Below are positions 25,280 to 34,039 of a stretch of 64,000 nt of DNA, in pieces. The translations under genes were made by a program, and so were the position numbers. The DNA is taken from NCBI GenBank assembly GCA_036768475.1, contig DAIPMW010000001.1, positions 310,001 to 374,000 on the forward strand. The letters run 5' to 3'. Position 1 is the stretch's first letter. Each line of letters starts with the position of its first letter. Under the pieces are notes generated by a model, which had not been told where the DNA came from, made no database searches, and saw nothing but the letters and a program-made list of their open reading frames with translations. This DNA comes from JAEUMD01 sp036768475 (lineage in GTDB: Bacteria > Pseudomonadota > Alphaproteobacteria > Rhizobiales > Hyphomicrobiaceae).

Positions 25280-25654
25280 ATGCGCACGTTCCTGATCTCC
25301 TACGATCTCGCCAATCCACTCCAGAACAAGCACGCCATTGCCCAGTCGATCATGTCGGCGGGCGAGCGTTGGGCGCGTCCGCTGGAAAGCACTTGGTACC
25401 TCGCCTGCGATGAGGACGAGGCCAGCCTCGCAGACCGCCTCGGACCGCTGCTCGACACGGACGACGGCCTTCTGATCCAGTCCGTCGACGATCAGGCGGT
25501 GCTCACCAACACGTCGCTGCGCTGGTTCCGTCAGCGCCGCCAGCCGGCTGCCGAGGCTTCAGCGATCCGCGAGAACAACGTCGTCGTCTTCCCGGCTCCG
25601 GTGAAACCGGCTGGCGAAGATGAGCCGGAGCTGCCGTTCGCCAAGGCGAGCTGA
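25280..25654 (+). CDS. Small Cas2/SinR-like protein (1)
   Basis: 124 aa. Begins MRTFLISYDLANPLQN, a first beta strand ending in Asp as in Cas2/VapD/SinR-like ferredoxin folds, then the helix HAIAQSIMSAGERW, second strand STWYLACDEDEASLADRL and third strand DDGLLIQSVDD. The C-terminal 35 residues are an acidic, Pro-rich tail. The frame is open from 25187, but the ATG at 25280 begins at the strand. No cas genes or CRISPR array are near, so an adaptation role is unlikely. Its neighbour at 26046 has the same strand/helix pattern. Confidence 0.7.
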   Translation: MRTFLISYDLANPLQNKHAIAQSIMSAGERWARPLESTWYLACDEDEASLADRLGPLLDTDDGLLIQSVDDQAVLTNTSLRWFRQRRQPAAEASAIRENNVVVFPAPVKPAGEDEPELPFAKAS

Positions 25655-26045
25655 TCGCCAAGGACAGCCCGAGCGGCCCCGGGCCGAAGGTGTCAACCGC
25701 CGCCTGCTCTTCGTTTCCCTTGCCGATGAGCAGGCGTGCAGAAGCATCGACGGGTGCCCGCTCGTGGCCTTGGCATACCGGCCGCCAACCACTCCGTCAT
25801 TTGTGTGTCCGCACATTATTTCGCGTTCCCCAGCCCCTGCCGGCGCCGCCCCAACCCTGAACCGCCGGCAGGGGACCCCAGTTTGCAGATCGATTGTACC
25901 GCGCCCCCTCTTCCCGTTTTTCCGCGTTCCCTGCGTCTCGTCCCCTGCGTTCCCCCAGCCGATCGACCGTCGTTTTGGTCTCGTGCCTTCTCGCGAAACC
26001 GCATCGCGGTCTTGCCGGAGGCACGCCAGCCCCCGGAGTAGTCCC
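25655..26045. other. Intergenic region with an 11-bp hairpin
   Basis: 391 bases between the two Cas2-like genes. Arms CCCCTGCCGGC (25834-25844) and GCCGGCAGGGG (25864-25874) enclose 19 bases; no T-run follows. Frames here have no family-like content. Confidence 0.5.
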
Positions 26046-26375
26046 ATGACCACCTATACGAATTCCGCATCACCTGCCGCGACGAAGACCTACGTCGTCA
26101 CCCATACGCAAAAGGACCCGGCACAGACCTATGGCCTCGTTGCCGAAGGTCTGCGTCTCATCTCCGCCGAGTACACCAAGCTCGACCGGAACGTCTGGTT
26201 GGTGCGTTCCGCCGCCACAGCTGACGGCATCGCCAATGCGGTGATGCCAGGCGTCGGGCGGCGCGACGAGATCCGCGTGATGGAGGTGGGCGCCGAGATG
26301 GTGCACTATCGGGCGTCGCGCGTGTGGAGCATGGCGCGGCTTGATGCCGACGAGCTTCTCGCCATGCGCCATTGA
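26046..26375 (+). CDS. Small Cas2/SinR-like protein (2)
   Basis: 109 aa. TYVVTHTQKDPAQTYGLVAE then RNVWLVRSAATADGIANAVM and RRDEIRVMEVGAEMV: strand-helix-strand-helix-strand pattern parallel to the protein encoded at 25280. The longer frame to 25620 runs through non-conserved sequence, so ATG 26046 is chosen. Followed by a clear terminator. Function unknown. Confidence 0.65.
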   Translation: MTTYTNSASPAATKTYVVTHTQKDPAQTYGLVAEGLRLISAEYTKLDRNVWLVRSAATADGIANAVMPGVGRRDEIRVMEVGAEMVHYRASRVWSMARLDADELLAMRH

Positions 26376-26832
26376 CGGCTGCGGTCGAGACACGACATTG
26401 ACCAATCCGACGGTTGTGCGCGCCTCTCTCTCCCTCGAACGCTTTGCAGCCCGGATGAAGAAGGAGCGGCACCCTGCCCCGTGCCGCTCCTTTTCACATT
26501 ACGTCATTCATTTCTAATTTCTGCTCGTCTGGGACCAGCCGATGCACAACGCCAACCCCGAGAGACCCCGCCCCAATCGTGGCGATGCGCCAAGTGATTA
26601 TTGGATCATCTCGTTGGTGCTGCCCTGTTGCGTAGTCCGTGTCGAGCTATCGCGGCAGCAACTTGAAGCAACCGTTGCGCGGCACCGCAGCCCGGCCATG
26701 GCAGAGCCATCGCCGCGCGCGGCTGCCCGCACCTCCGGCGGCCGACGTCCGTCGGCGGCGAACGGCTGGCGGCCTTTCACAAGCACAACATAGCACGATT
26801 TCGTCGACCCATTGGTTGGCGCGCGTAGGACG
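26376..26832. other. Intergenic region downstream of Cas2-like gene 2
   Basis: 457 bases. Contains the terminator at 26461-26494. The remainder (26500-26832) has a possible 83-codon frame at 26542 without recognisable content; I see no gene. Confidence 0.45.
26461..26494 (+). terminator. Intrinsic terminator
   Basis: Perfect 12-bp stem AAGGAGCGGCAC / GTGCCGCTCCTT with an eight-base loop, ending in TTTT. Serves the gene ending at 26375. Confidence 0.9.
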
Positions 26833-27513
26833 TCAGATATCAAGATCGCCGATGCCGAGGTCGTCTATGCCCCAACCCTGGTCCGAGTCATCGTGTGCCG
26901 AGGTCTCCTCGTGCGTGGCGTCCTGGTTGGCGGTGCTTTCCTGCCGAGCTGCGGAATCTGCGGTGTTGTGCTGCGTGTCCGCAGCCGCGCTCGAGCCACC
27001 GAACAGGCTGCGCAGGCCGTCGGCGGCCAGCATGCCTCCGGCGACGCCGGCAGCCGTTGCCATCGCCGAGCGGAAAAAGCCTCCGCCGCCGGCGCGCGGT
27101 GGTTCAGCGTTAGCCGCGGCTGGTGCGGCTGCCGGGCCTTGACGTACCCATACTCCGGAGCCACCTGCACGAGGCACGGATGTTGCTTCTTTGCGATATT
27201 CGAATGAGCTGCGTACGGCGGCGGGGCGGCCGCCCTGACCTGTGCCGAAATGGTCGGGCAGAAAGCTGCCGCCGGCGGCATCGGACGATGTGCGATCGTC
27301 GCGTTCAGCTTGCAAAGCCTGGATGCGCCCGGCGGCTTCGCGCAGCTGATGCTCGTAAACGAGAACCGTTTGGACGAGCATGTAAGCGGCGTCGGGAACA
27401 TCCCGGACCAGATCATGAATGAGAGCTTCGGCTTGCCGGTCCATACCCTGGGCACGTTGTGCCGAAAGCCGTTCGAACAGATCCTCGATCAAACGTCGTT
27501 CGTCAGGCGTCAT
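26833..27513 (-). CDS. DUF2076 domain-containing protein
   Basis: 226 aa. N-terminus MTPDERRLIEDLFERL with VPDAAYMLVQTVLVYEHQLR is characteristic of DUF2076, a family of small, often periplasmic or membrane-associated proteins of unknown role. Middle part is polar and Gly/Pro-rich; RAGGGGFFRSAMATAAGVAG is a hydrophobic glycine-rich stretch; the C-terminus is acidic and repeats GID/GIGDLDI. Lies between hisH and the Cas2-like genes. Confidence 0.88.
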   Translation of the reverse strand: MTPDERRLIEDLFERLSAQRAQGMDRQAEALIHDLVRDVPDAAYMLVQTVLVYEHQLREAAGRIQALQAERDDRTSSDAAGGSFLPDHFGTGQGGRPAAVRSSFEYRKEATSVPRAGGSGVWVRQGPAAAPAAANAEPPRAGGGGFFRSAMATAAGVAGGMLAADGLRSLFGGSSAAADTQHNTADSAARQESTANQDATHEETSAHDDSDQGWGIDDLGIGDLDI

Positions 27514-27702
27514 TGCGGTGTCCTCTGCTTGTCAAACACAAGCTCGATATGGGTGAGGTCATCAGCTGCTGACAAGTGAGGCAGACTATTTTTTTCTCGC
27601 GACCGCTCGGCAGCCAGCCGTTGACCGCGAGCCGCACCAGCGGCGCTTGCATCGCAGCCGATCAGGCTTTGGATCGTATTCCTGTTCGGTGGAAAAAACG
27701 TA

Positions 27703-27776
27703 GACGATCCAGTGTTCTGTCTTGAGCCATGTTTTTCACGCTGAACTGCTGCACACTTCAGCTCAACATGCGCTAT
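27703..27776 (-). repeat. Family A element, partial copy at hisH 3' end
   Basis: GATCCAGTGTTCTGTCTTGAG linker remnant followed by the conserved CATGTTTTTCACGCTGAAC and GCTCAACATGCGCTA. The final CTA is the hisH stop codon on the minus strand (27773-27775). Confidence 0.85.
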
Positions 27777-28426
27777 GGCCGCCAAGCCAAGAAGTTCGCG
27801 ATCAACTTCAGGCCAAGGGTCTGGCTCTTTTCCGGGTGGAACTGCGTGCCGGCGATGTTGTCCTTCGCCACCATCGCCGTGATTGGTCCGCCGTAGTCGG
27901 TGCGCGCGACAACGTTGGTCTCGTCTTTTGCGACGAAGTGGTAGGAATGCACGAAATAGGCATGCAGGCCGTCGCTGCCAGTGGGGATGCCATCGAGCAA
28001 AACATGCGGCGTCACCACGTCGAGCGTATTCCAGCCCATGTGCGGGATTTTCAACGACGGATCGGAGGGCGCAATGTGCGAAACCTCGCCTGCAATCCAG
28101 TCGAGACCTTGCGTCACGCGATGCTCCAATCCGCGCGTTGCCATCAATTGCATGCCAACGCAGATCCCGAGAAACGGGCGGCCTTTGACGCGCACCACGT
28201 CCTGCAGCGTTTCGCGCATGCCCGACACGGCTTCCAGCCCGCGCATGCAGTCCGCGTAAGCGCCAACACCGGGCAGGACGACACGGTCCGCTTTGGCAAC
28301 GACGTTCGGATCTGAGGTCAGCACGGGCACAAGCTTGCTGCCGCTCTCACGAGCGGCGCGCTCGAAAGCCTTCAAGGCGGAATGGAGATTGCCCGACCCG
28401 TAGTCGATAATCGTGACAGTCTGCAT
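27773..28426 (-). CDS. hisH: Imidazole glycerol phosphate synthase glutaminase subunit HisH
   Basis: 217-aa class I glutamine amidotransferase that supplies ammonia to HisF. Catalytic Cys in FLGICVGMQLMATRG, His and Glu in GTQFHPEKSQTLG, oxyanion strand motif VVLPGVGAYADCM. 10 bases downstream of the DUF2628 gene in the hisB-DUF2628-hisH unit. The C-terminus ends AWRP and the TAG stop is the edge of a family A repeat. Confidence 0.96.
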   Translation of the reverse strand: MQTVTIIDYGSGNLHSALKAFERAARESGSKLVPVLTSDPNVVAKADRVVLPGVGAYADCMRGLEAVSGMRETLQDVVRVKGRPFLGICVGMQLMATRGLEHRVTQGLDWIAGEVSHIAPSDPSLKIPHMGWNTLDVVTPHVLLDGIPTGSDGLHAYFVHSYHFVAKDETNVVARTDYGGPITAMVAKDNIAGTQFHPEKSQTLGLKLIANFLAWRP

Positions 28427-28435
28427 GGAGCGGGC

Positions 28436-28984
28436 TCAGCCCTCCCGGGAACGGCGGAAGAACGCGAAACGACGCTTCGGCTTTGCGTCGGGCGCAGCGT
28501 GTGCGGCTGGTCCGGCAGTTGGCTGAACCTGGGACGTCTGCTCTGTCGACTGCGATGAGGACGGTACGGTCGTCCGGTTATCTCGGCGCAGCAGCGACTG
28601 TGCGGGTAACCAGCCTTCGAAGAAGCGGCGCTCACAATCTGCGAGGCTATGACCGCTCACCGATCCGATCATGCTCCATCCCTTCGACCCGAGCTTTGCC
28701 GATTTCAGCCAGTGTCCCTCAAAGCCGACAATCGCGTTCAGCGCCACCAGGAACGGGCCGAACAACGCTTCGCTCACGCCCATCGTCTCGAACAAGACAT
28801 AAGCGAACGCGGCAACCGCGATATAGCCCAGCGTGGCGAGCCACAGACGGTTGGCCAACAGCCAGATCGGGCCGAATAGGAAGGCGCTCCAGGTGAAGCC
28901 ATCCTTCAGGAACACCATCGTTTCGGCCCTGTCGACCCGATCGACGGGCGGCGAGGGCGGCTCGTGGATAGTGAATACGGTCAT
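28436..28984 (-). CDS. DUF2628 domain-containing membrane protein
   Basis: 182 aa. Starts MTVFTIHEPPSPPVD, the usual start of this family, then the DUF2628 core FLKDGFTWSAFLFGPIWLLA with two to three membrane helices (ATLGYIAVAAFAYVLF) and GFEGHWLKSAKLGSKGW. A longer start at 29023 overlaps hisB by ATGA, so coupled translation from there is possible. The gene habitually sits between hisB and hisH in Rhizobiales; its role is unknown. The last 60 residues are polar and end in a basic cluster (KPKRRFAFFRRSREG). Confidence 0.88.
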   Translation of the reverse strand: MTVFTIHEPPSPPVDRVDRAETMVFLKDGFTWSAFLFGPIWLLANRLWLATLGYIAVAAFAYVLFETMGVSEALFGPFLVALNAIVGFEGHWLKSAKLGSKGWSMIGSVSGHSLADCERRFFEGWLPAQSLLRRDNRTTVPSSSQSTEQTSQVQPTAGPAAHAAPDAKPKRRFAFFRRSREG

Positions 28985-29019
28985 GTGCTTATGAGTCGGA
29001 AACGGCCAAACAGTTACGA

Positions 29020-29616
29020 TCATCCGGTGAGCGTTCCTTTCGTCGAGGGAACCCGGCCCGCTTGACGCGGATCGAGACTTACAGCCTGACGCAAGGCGCG
29101 CGCCAAACCTTTATAGCAGGTCTCGGCGATGTGGTGGTTGTTCTCGCCGTAAAGGTTCTGGATATGTAGTGTGATCCCCGCATTCTGGGCGAATGCCTGA
29201 AACCACTCGCGGAACAACTCGGTGTCCATCTCGCCGACCTTCGGGCGGGTGAATTCCACGTTCCAAATGAGATAAGGGCGGCCAGAGACGTCTATCGCGA
29301 CGCGCGTCATCGTCTCATCCATGGGCAGATGGACATCCGCGTAGCGCGTGATGCCGACCTTGTCGCCGAGCGCTTTGGCAACCGCCTGCCCCAAAACAAT
29401 GCCTGAATCCTCCGCCGTGTGGTGAAAATCGATGTGCAGGTCGCCTTTGGCCTTCAGCTTGATGTCGATGAGTCCGTGACGCGCCAGCTGCTCCAGCATG
29501 TGGTCGAGGAAGCCGATGCCGGTGGAGATGTCATAGGCTCCCGTACCGTCGAGATCGATCTCGGCAGTGATGTCGGTTTCCTTGGTCTTGCGTTCGATTT
29601 TTGCTTTACGGCTCAC
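29020..29616 (-). CDS. hisB: Imidazoleglycerol-phosphate dehydratase
   Basis: 198-aa metalloenzyme of histidine synthesis. Two copies of the metal-binding His motif: DFHHTAEDSGIVLGQAV and NNHHIAETCYKGLARAL; DHMLEQLARHG is the third signature. The open frame starts at 29676, but the GTG at 29616 is preceded by GAGGGA and gives the family length. Divergent from hslV, the normal arrangement in Rhizobiales. Confidence 0.95.
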   Translation of the reverse strand: MSRKAKIERKTKETDITAEIDLDGTGAYDISTGIGFLDHMLEQLARHGLIDIKLKAKGDLHIDFHHTAEDSGIVLGQAVAKALGDKVGITRYADVHLPMDETMTRVAIDVSGRPYLIWNVEFTRPKVGEMDTELFREWFQAFAQNAGITLHIQNLYGENNHHIAETCYKGLARALRQAVSLDPRQAGRVPSTKGTLTG

Positions 29617-29775
29617 GGGCGGTCCCTCGCTCAGTTTCTTGCCCTCGTAGTCCCAAGCGTTTATCAGCTCGGGCAACCGCCTGCCAGCCTATCGAAGGTC
29701 GCCGACTGGGCATTGCGCCTTGAAAGTGCGCGCCGCAAATCCTTAATTCAATCTCGATTCGGACCAGACGAGGCC

Positions 29776-30348
29776 ATGACCGACACAACTCATTCCACCA
29801 CCAGCGTTCCGCAATGGCACGGCACAACCATCGTAACCGTCCGCAAGGGCGGCCAAGTGGTCATTGCCGGAGACGGCCAGGTCAGCCTGGGACAGACCGT
29901 CATCAAGGCCAACGCGCGCAAAGTCCGCCGTATTGGCAAAGGCGATGTCATCGGGGGATTTGCCGGCGCGACCGCCGACGCATTCACCCTGTTCGAACGT
30001 CTCGAAGCGAAACTGGAGCAATATCCGGGCCAGTTGATGCGGGCGGCGGTGGAACTGGCCAAGGACTGGCGAACCGACCGATACTTGAGGCGGCTCGAGG
30101 CGATGATGATCGTTGCAGATGCGACGACGACACTGGTGCTGACCGGCACCGGCGACGTGCTGGAGCCGGAAGGACAGATCATGGGGATCGGCTCGGGCGG
30201 CAATTACGCGCTGGCCGCGGCAAAGGCGCTCGCCGACCAACCACTTTCAGCCGAGGAGATCGCACGGCGCGCAATGGCCATTGCAGCGGAGATCTGTGTC
30301 TATACCAACGATAACGTTGTGATCGAAACACTGGTATCGAGCCGATGA
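29776..30348 (+). CDS. hslV: ATP-dependent protease peptidase subunit HslV
   Basis: 190-aa proteasome-like subunit. The catalytic Thr is the first residue after removal of a propeptide of about 16 residues (QWHG followed by TTIVTVRKGGQVVIAGDGQV). GNYALAAAKAL and the ending VIETLVSSR are typical. Forms the HslVU complex with the ATPase encoded at 30690. The stop overlaps the SMR gene by 4 bases. Confidence 0.96.
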   Translation: MTDTTHSTTSVPQWHGTTIVTVRKGGQVVIAGDGQVSLGQTVIKANARKVRRIGKGDVIGGFAGATADAFTLFERLEAKLEQYPGQLMRAAVELAKDWRTDRYLRRLEAMMIVADATTTLVLTGTGDVLEPEGQIMGIGSGGNYALAAAKALADQPLSAEEIARRAMAIAAEICVYTNDNVVIETLVSSR

Positions 30349-30680
30349 GCAACCTGACAATCTCCTGGGCTATCCTGTTCGTCGCCGGAATGCTCGAAGT
30401 CGCCACCACGACGGTGTTTCGCTACACCGACGGCCTCACCCGGGTGATGCCGACCGTCACCTTCTTTGCGCTCGGCACGGCAAGCTTCTACCTTCTCTTC
30501 AAATCGCTCGCTGGAATTCCGCTCGGAACCGCTTACGCCGTCTGGACCGGCATCGGCGCGGCGGGCACGGCGATCATTGGAATTGTCTTCTATGCGGAGC
30601 CGGCCACCACAGTACGCCTCGTCCTGTTGAGCCTTCTGATCGGCTCGATCATGGGACTGAAGCTCGTATCAAACAGCTAG
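30345..30680 (+). CDS. Small multidrug resistance (SMR) family transporter
   Basis: 111 aa with four membrane helices. The essential Glu is in helix 1 (FVAGMLEVATTTVFRYTDG, Glu18); the TAYAVWTGIGAAGTAIIG motif in helix 3 is the family hallmark. SMR proteins export cationic compounds or guanidinium in exchange for protons; EmrE-like and SugE/Gdx-like types cannot be separated by eye here. ATGA overlap with hslV and only 9 bases before hslU make it part of the hslVU operon, an unexpected companion. Confidence 0.92.
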   Translation: MSNLTISWAILFVAGMLEVATTTVFRYTDGLTRVMPTVTFFALGTASFYLLFKSLAGIPLGTAYAVWTGIGAAGTAIIGIVFYAEPATTVRLVLLSLLIGSIMGLKLVSNS

Positions 30681-30689
30681 AATCGCGAA

Positions 30690-32003
30690 ATGACCAACTT
30701 CTCTCCCCGCGAAATCGTCTCGGAGCTCGACCGCTTCATCGTCGGCCAGGCCGATGCAAAGCGCGCAGTCGCCATAGCATTGCGTAACCGCTGGCGGCGG
30801 CAGCAGCTCGCCGAGGATCTCAAGGACGAGGTCCTGCCCAAGAACATCTTGATGATCGGGCCTACCGGCGTCGGCAAAACGGAAATCTCACGGCGCCTTG
30901 CCAGGCTTGCCGGCGCGCCTTTCCTGAAGGTCGAGGCAACCAAGTTCACTGAAGTGGGATATGTGGGCCGCGACGTGGAGCAGATATTGCGCGACCTCGT
31001 CGAGGTGGCGATCGGGCTCGTGCGCGAGACGAAACGCAAGGAAGTGCGCGCCAAAGCGGAGAAGGCCGCGGAGGAACGGGTGATCGATGCGCTGGTGGGG
31101 CCAACTGCGTCACCCGCGACACGCGAAGCATTCCGCAAGCGGCTACGCGCTGGAGAACTGAACGAGAAGGAAATCGAGATCCAAGTGTCCGATGCGGGCG
31201 GCGGCATGCCGATGTTCGAGATTCCCGGTATGCCCGGAGCGTCCATGGGCGCGATCAACATCTCCGACATGCTGGGCAAAGCGTTCGGCGGTCGCACAAA
31301 GGCGCGCAAGGTGACGGTTGCAGACAGCTACGACGTCCTGATCCAGGAAGAGAGCGACAAGCTGATCGACTCAGACCAGATCACCACGGAGGCGATCCGG
31401 ACAGTCGAAAACGATGGCATCGTGTTCCTCGATGAGATCGACAAGATCTGCTCACGCTCCGACAACGTGCGCGGCGGCGCGGACGTTTCTCGTGAGGGTG
31501 TGCAGCGAGATCTTCTGCCGCTGATCGAGGGGACGACGGTGGCAACCAAGCACGGACCGGTGAAGACGGATCACGTGCTGTTCATTGCCTCAGGCGCATT
31601 CCATGTCGCCAAGCCCTCCGACCTGCTGCCTGAACTGCAAGGCCGGTTGCCGATCCGCGTGGAGCTGACAGCCCTCTCGCGGGACGACTTCCGTCGCATT
31701 CTGACAGAGCCAGAGGCCAATCTCATCAAGCAGTCGATTGCTCTCATGGCAACTGAAGGCGTCACGCTCGAATTCACCGACGATGCGGTCGATGCGTTGG
31801 CTGATATGGCTGTATCCGTCAACGCATCAGTTGAAAACATCGGTGCGCGGCGTCTGCAGACGGTGATCGAGCGGGTGCTGGAAGAAATCTCGTTCGAGGC
31901 CTCCGACAAATCGGGCCAGACCGTGCGGGTGGACAAGGCTTATGTCGAGGCCCGTATCGGCGACCTCGCGAGGAACGCGGACCTGTCGAAGTTCATCCTG
32001 TGA
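30690..32003 (+). CDS. hslU: ATP-dependent protease ATPase subunit HslU
   Basis: 437-aa AAA+ unfoldase. Walker A MIGPTGVGKTEISRRLARLA, Walker B GIVFLDEIDKICSR, pore motif GYVGRDVEQ, the intermediate I domain (residues about 110-240), sensor 2 in NIGARRLQTVIERVLEE, and the C-terminal DLSKFIL that docks into HslV. Normal length. Downstream lies a family B remnant. Confidence 0.97.
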   Translation: MTNFSPREIVSELDRFIVGQADAKRAVAIALRNRWRRQQLAEDLKDEVLPKNILMIGPTGVGKTEISRRLARLAGAPFLKVEATKFTEVGYVGRDVEQILRDLVEVAIGLVRETKRKEVRAKAEKAAEERVIDALVGPTASPATREAFRKRLRAGELNEKEIEIQVSDAGGGMPMFEIPGMPGASMGAINISDMLGKAFGGRTKARKVTVADSYDVLIQEESDKLIDSDQITTEAIRTVENDGIVFLDEIDKICSRSDNVRGGADVSREGVQRDLLPLIEGTTVATKHGPVKTDHVLFIASGAFHVAKPSDLLPELQGRLPIRVELTALSRDDFRRILTEPEANLIKQSIALMATEGVTLEFTDDAVDALADMAVSVNASVENIGARRLQTVIERVLEEISFEASDKSGQTVRVDKAYVEARIGDLARNADLSKFIL

Positions 32004-32059
32004 ATTCTTACGGATGGCCGTCGGCACTGCGGGGCTTGGCGTAAGGGTCTGATTCACGC

Positions 32060-32106
32060 CTGTGATGGAAGCTTGAGCGCTTCCATCTCAGCCGATCAGG
32101 CTCTAG
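32060..32106 (+). repeat. Family B element, partial copy
   Basis: Right half only: ATGGAAGC/GCTTCCAT hairpin and the ending CCGATCAGGCTCTAGG. Confidence 0.8.
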
Positions 32107-32155
32107 GCTTAACCGGCCTGTTGCCAGGTTGCCAGATCGCTCAGTCCCCAGTCCC

Positions 32156-34009
32156 ATGTCAGCCGACACCCTTGAAGGCCTATTCGACCGCCTCGAAATC
32201 TTTTCGCACCTCGCGCCGGGACAGCGACGTGAAATCGCTGCCGAGTTCCTCCCCGAAAGCGTGCCGCGGGGCGACCTGCTGCTGCGCCAGGGCGACGCTG
32301 CGGATGCCATGTTCATCGTCGTATCCGGGCGCTTCGCAGTCCTTCTCAACGGCCGCTCGACGCCCATCTCGGAGATCGGACCGGGCCAGCCGATCGGCGA
32401 GATCGCTTTTCTGTCCGGCGGCACACGGACGGCGACCGTCGCGGCGCTGCGCGACAGCCTTGTTCTGCGGCTCGACCGCCAACGGTTCGAACGGCTGACG
32501 GAGAACAACCCGGCGCTGTGGCGGCTGATTACAGTGGCGCTGGCCCGGCGCGTGACCGACCTCAACGCGGCGCGCCCGGTGCCGCCCGATCCGCGGCCGC
32601 GCACGCTGGCGCTGATCCGGGCCGGTGGCGCGGCGATACCGCAGCGTTTCATCTCAGGGCTTGCCGAAATGCTGGCGCAACCCTCGCAGAAGCGAAAGGT
32701 GCGCGGGCGGCGCGTGCGCGTGATCGATCCGCAAAGTGCGCGCGCGTTGATCGCAAACGACGGCTCATTCGATACGGCGGATGCGACCGCCGCCTTCAAC
32801 GATCTGGAGCGGACATCCGATTTCGTCATGTATGTGGCCGGGGACACGCTCGACGCATGGTCCGATAAGGCGATCCGGCAGGCCGACATCGTTCTGGAGG
32901 TTGGCGTCTTCGACGCGGACGTGAGCGTCAATCCGCTCGAAGCGCGCGCCGCCGCTCTGCTGCCTGCCTCGTCGCGCCGTCTCGTCCTGCTGCACGAGAC
33001 ACGGCGTGCGATCAGCGGCACGAAACGGTGGTTCAACGGACGCTCGCTTGCCATGCACCATCAGGTCGCGCTCGACAACCGCGAAGACTTCGCGCGGCTC
33101 GCGCGATTTCTCAAGGGGACGGCGATCGGCCTCATCGCTTGTGGAGGTGGAGCCCTCTGCACTGCGCAGATCGGTCTTTATCGTGCGTTCCTGGAATCCG
33201 GCATCCGGTTCGATATCATGGGTGGAACGTCGGGTGGCAGCGCTTATACGGCCGCCTTTGCACTGGGCCGCATGCCCGATGAGATCGAAGCGGCAACACA
33301 CGAGATGTTCGTGAAAAACCGCGCTATGCGACGGCTGACCTGGCCGCGCTACAGCCTCGTCGACCACAAGCACTTCGACGCCGAACTCCGACGGCACTAC
33401 GGCGGCTATGATATCGAGGACCTGTGGATCCCGTTCTTTGCGGTCTCCACCAACCTGTCGCAGAACAACCTCCATCGCCATAATGCGGGCGACTTGTGGA
33501 GCGCGGTGCGCGCGTCAGCCTCAATTCCGGTCGTACTGCCGCCCTACTACACGAGCGACGGCGAGATGCTCGTCGACGGTTGCCTCATCGACAACGTGCC
33601 GATCAAGGCGATGCACGAGATGAAGAGCGGCCCCAATGTCGTGATGAGCTTCGAGGTACCGGAGCTGAAACGCTTCGATGTCGCATACGATGCGCTACCC
33701 TCGCGCAATGCGCTGCTGGCGGCGGCGATGAATCCCTTTCATCGCGATGCGCTGCCCGCAGCGCCGGGTCTGCTAACCGTGTTACTACGCAGCCTCATGG
33801 CCAATCGGCAGGATTTCACGCGGCACATGACGGAGGAGGACCTGCTGGTTATTCCGCCGGTTCCAGCGGACATGGGTTTTCTCGACTGGCACCGGCACGG
33901 TGAACTGGTCAATCTCGCGTATCGCTGGGCAAAAGGCGAACTCGCGCGCGAAGGCTCTGCGATGCGCGACTGGCTCGACGGCGTGATGATGGATGCGCCG
34001 GAAGGCTGA
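32156..34009 (+). CDS. Cyclic nucleotide-binding patatin-like phospholipase (NTE family)
   Basis: 617 aa. Residues about 10-130 are a cNMP-binding-type domain (LAPGQRREIAAEFLPESVPR, PIGEIAFLSGGTRTATVAAL). Residues 130-320 match the middle region of bacterial NTE/RssA-like proteins. The patatin domain starts near residue 324 with the Gly loop IACGGGALCTAQIG, nucleophile Ser in GGTSGGSAYTA (about 360) and the catalytic Asp in VDGCLIDNVP (about 473), where the usual DG[AG] is DGC. The Gly loop lacks the usual Arg. Likely a membrane-associated lysophospholipase or relative. A TTG at 32129 could give nine more residues; ATG 32156 is preferred. Confidence 0.88.
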   Translation: MSADTLEGLFDRLEIFSHLAPGQRREIAAEFLPESVPRGDLLLRQGDAADAMFIVVSGRFAVLLNGRSTPISEIGPGQPIGEIAFLSGGTRTATVAALRDSLVLRLDRQRFERLTENNPALWRLITVALARRVTDLNAARPVPPDPRPRTLALIRAGGAAIPQRFISGLAEMLAQPSQKRKVRGRRVRVIDPQSARALIANDGSFDTADATAAFNDLERTSDFVMYVAGDTLDAWSDKAIRQADIVLEVGVFDADVSVNPLEARAAALLPASSRRLVLLHETRRAISGTKRWFNGRSLAMHHQVALDNREDFARLARFLKGTAIGLIACGGGALCTAQIGLYRAFLESGIRFDIMGGTSGGSAYTAAFALGRMPDEIEAATHEMFVKNRAMRRLTWPRYSLVDHKHFDAELRRHYGGYDIEDLWIPFFAVSTNLSQNNLHRHNAGDLWSAVRASASIPVVLPPYYTSDGEMLVDGCLIDNVPIKAMHEMKSGPNVVMSFEVPELKRFDVAYDALPSRNALLAAAMNPFHRDALPAAPGLLTVLLRSLMANRQDFTRHMTEEDLLVIPPVPADMGFLDWHRHGELVNLAYRWAKGELAREGSAMRDWLDGVMMDAPEG

Positions 34010-34039
34010 GATACTTTTTCAAGAGGACACACGTGCGCG

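Noticed and set aside
25280..26375. CRISPR adaptation genes, because of Cas2-like folds
   Set aside because: No repeat-spacer array, Cas1 or effector genes nearby.
26542..26793. 83-codon frame after the terminator at 26461
   Set aside because: No family-like content or ribosome site.
27510..27785. 91-codon minus-strand frame between DUF2076 and hisH
   Set aside because: Runs through a family A repeat; same repeat peptide appears in other false frames.
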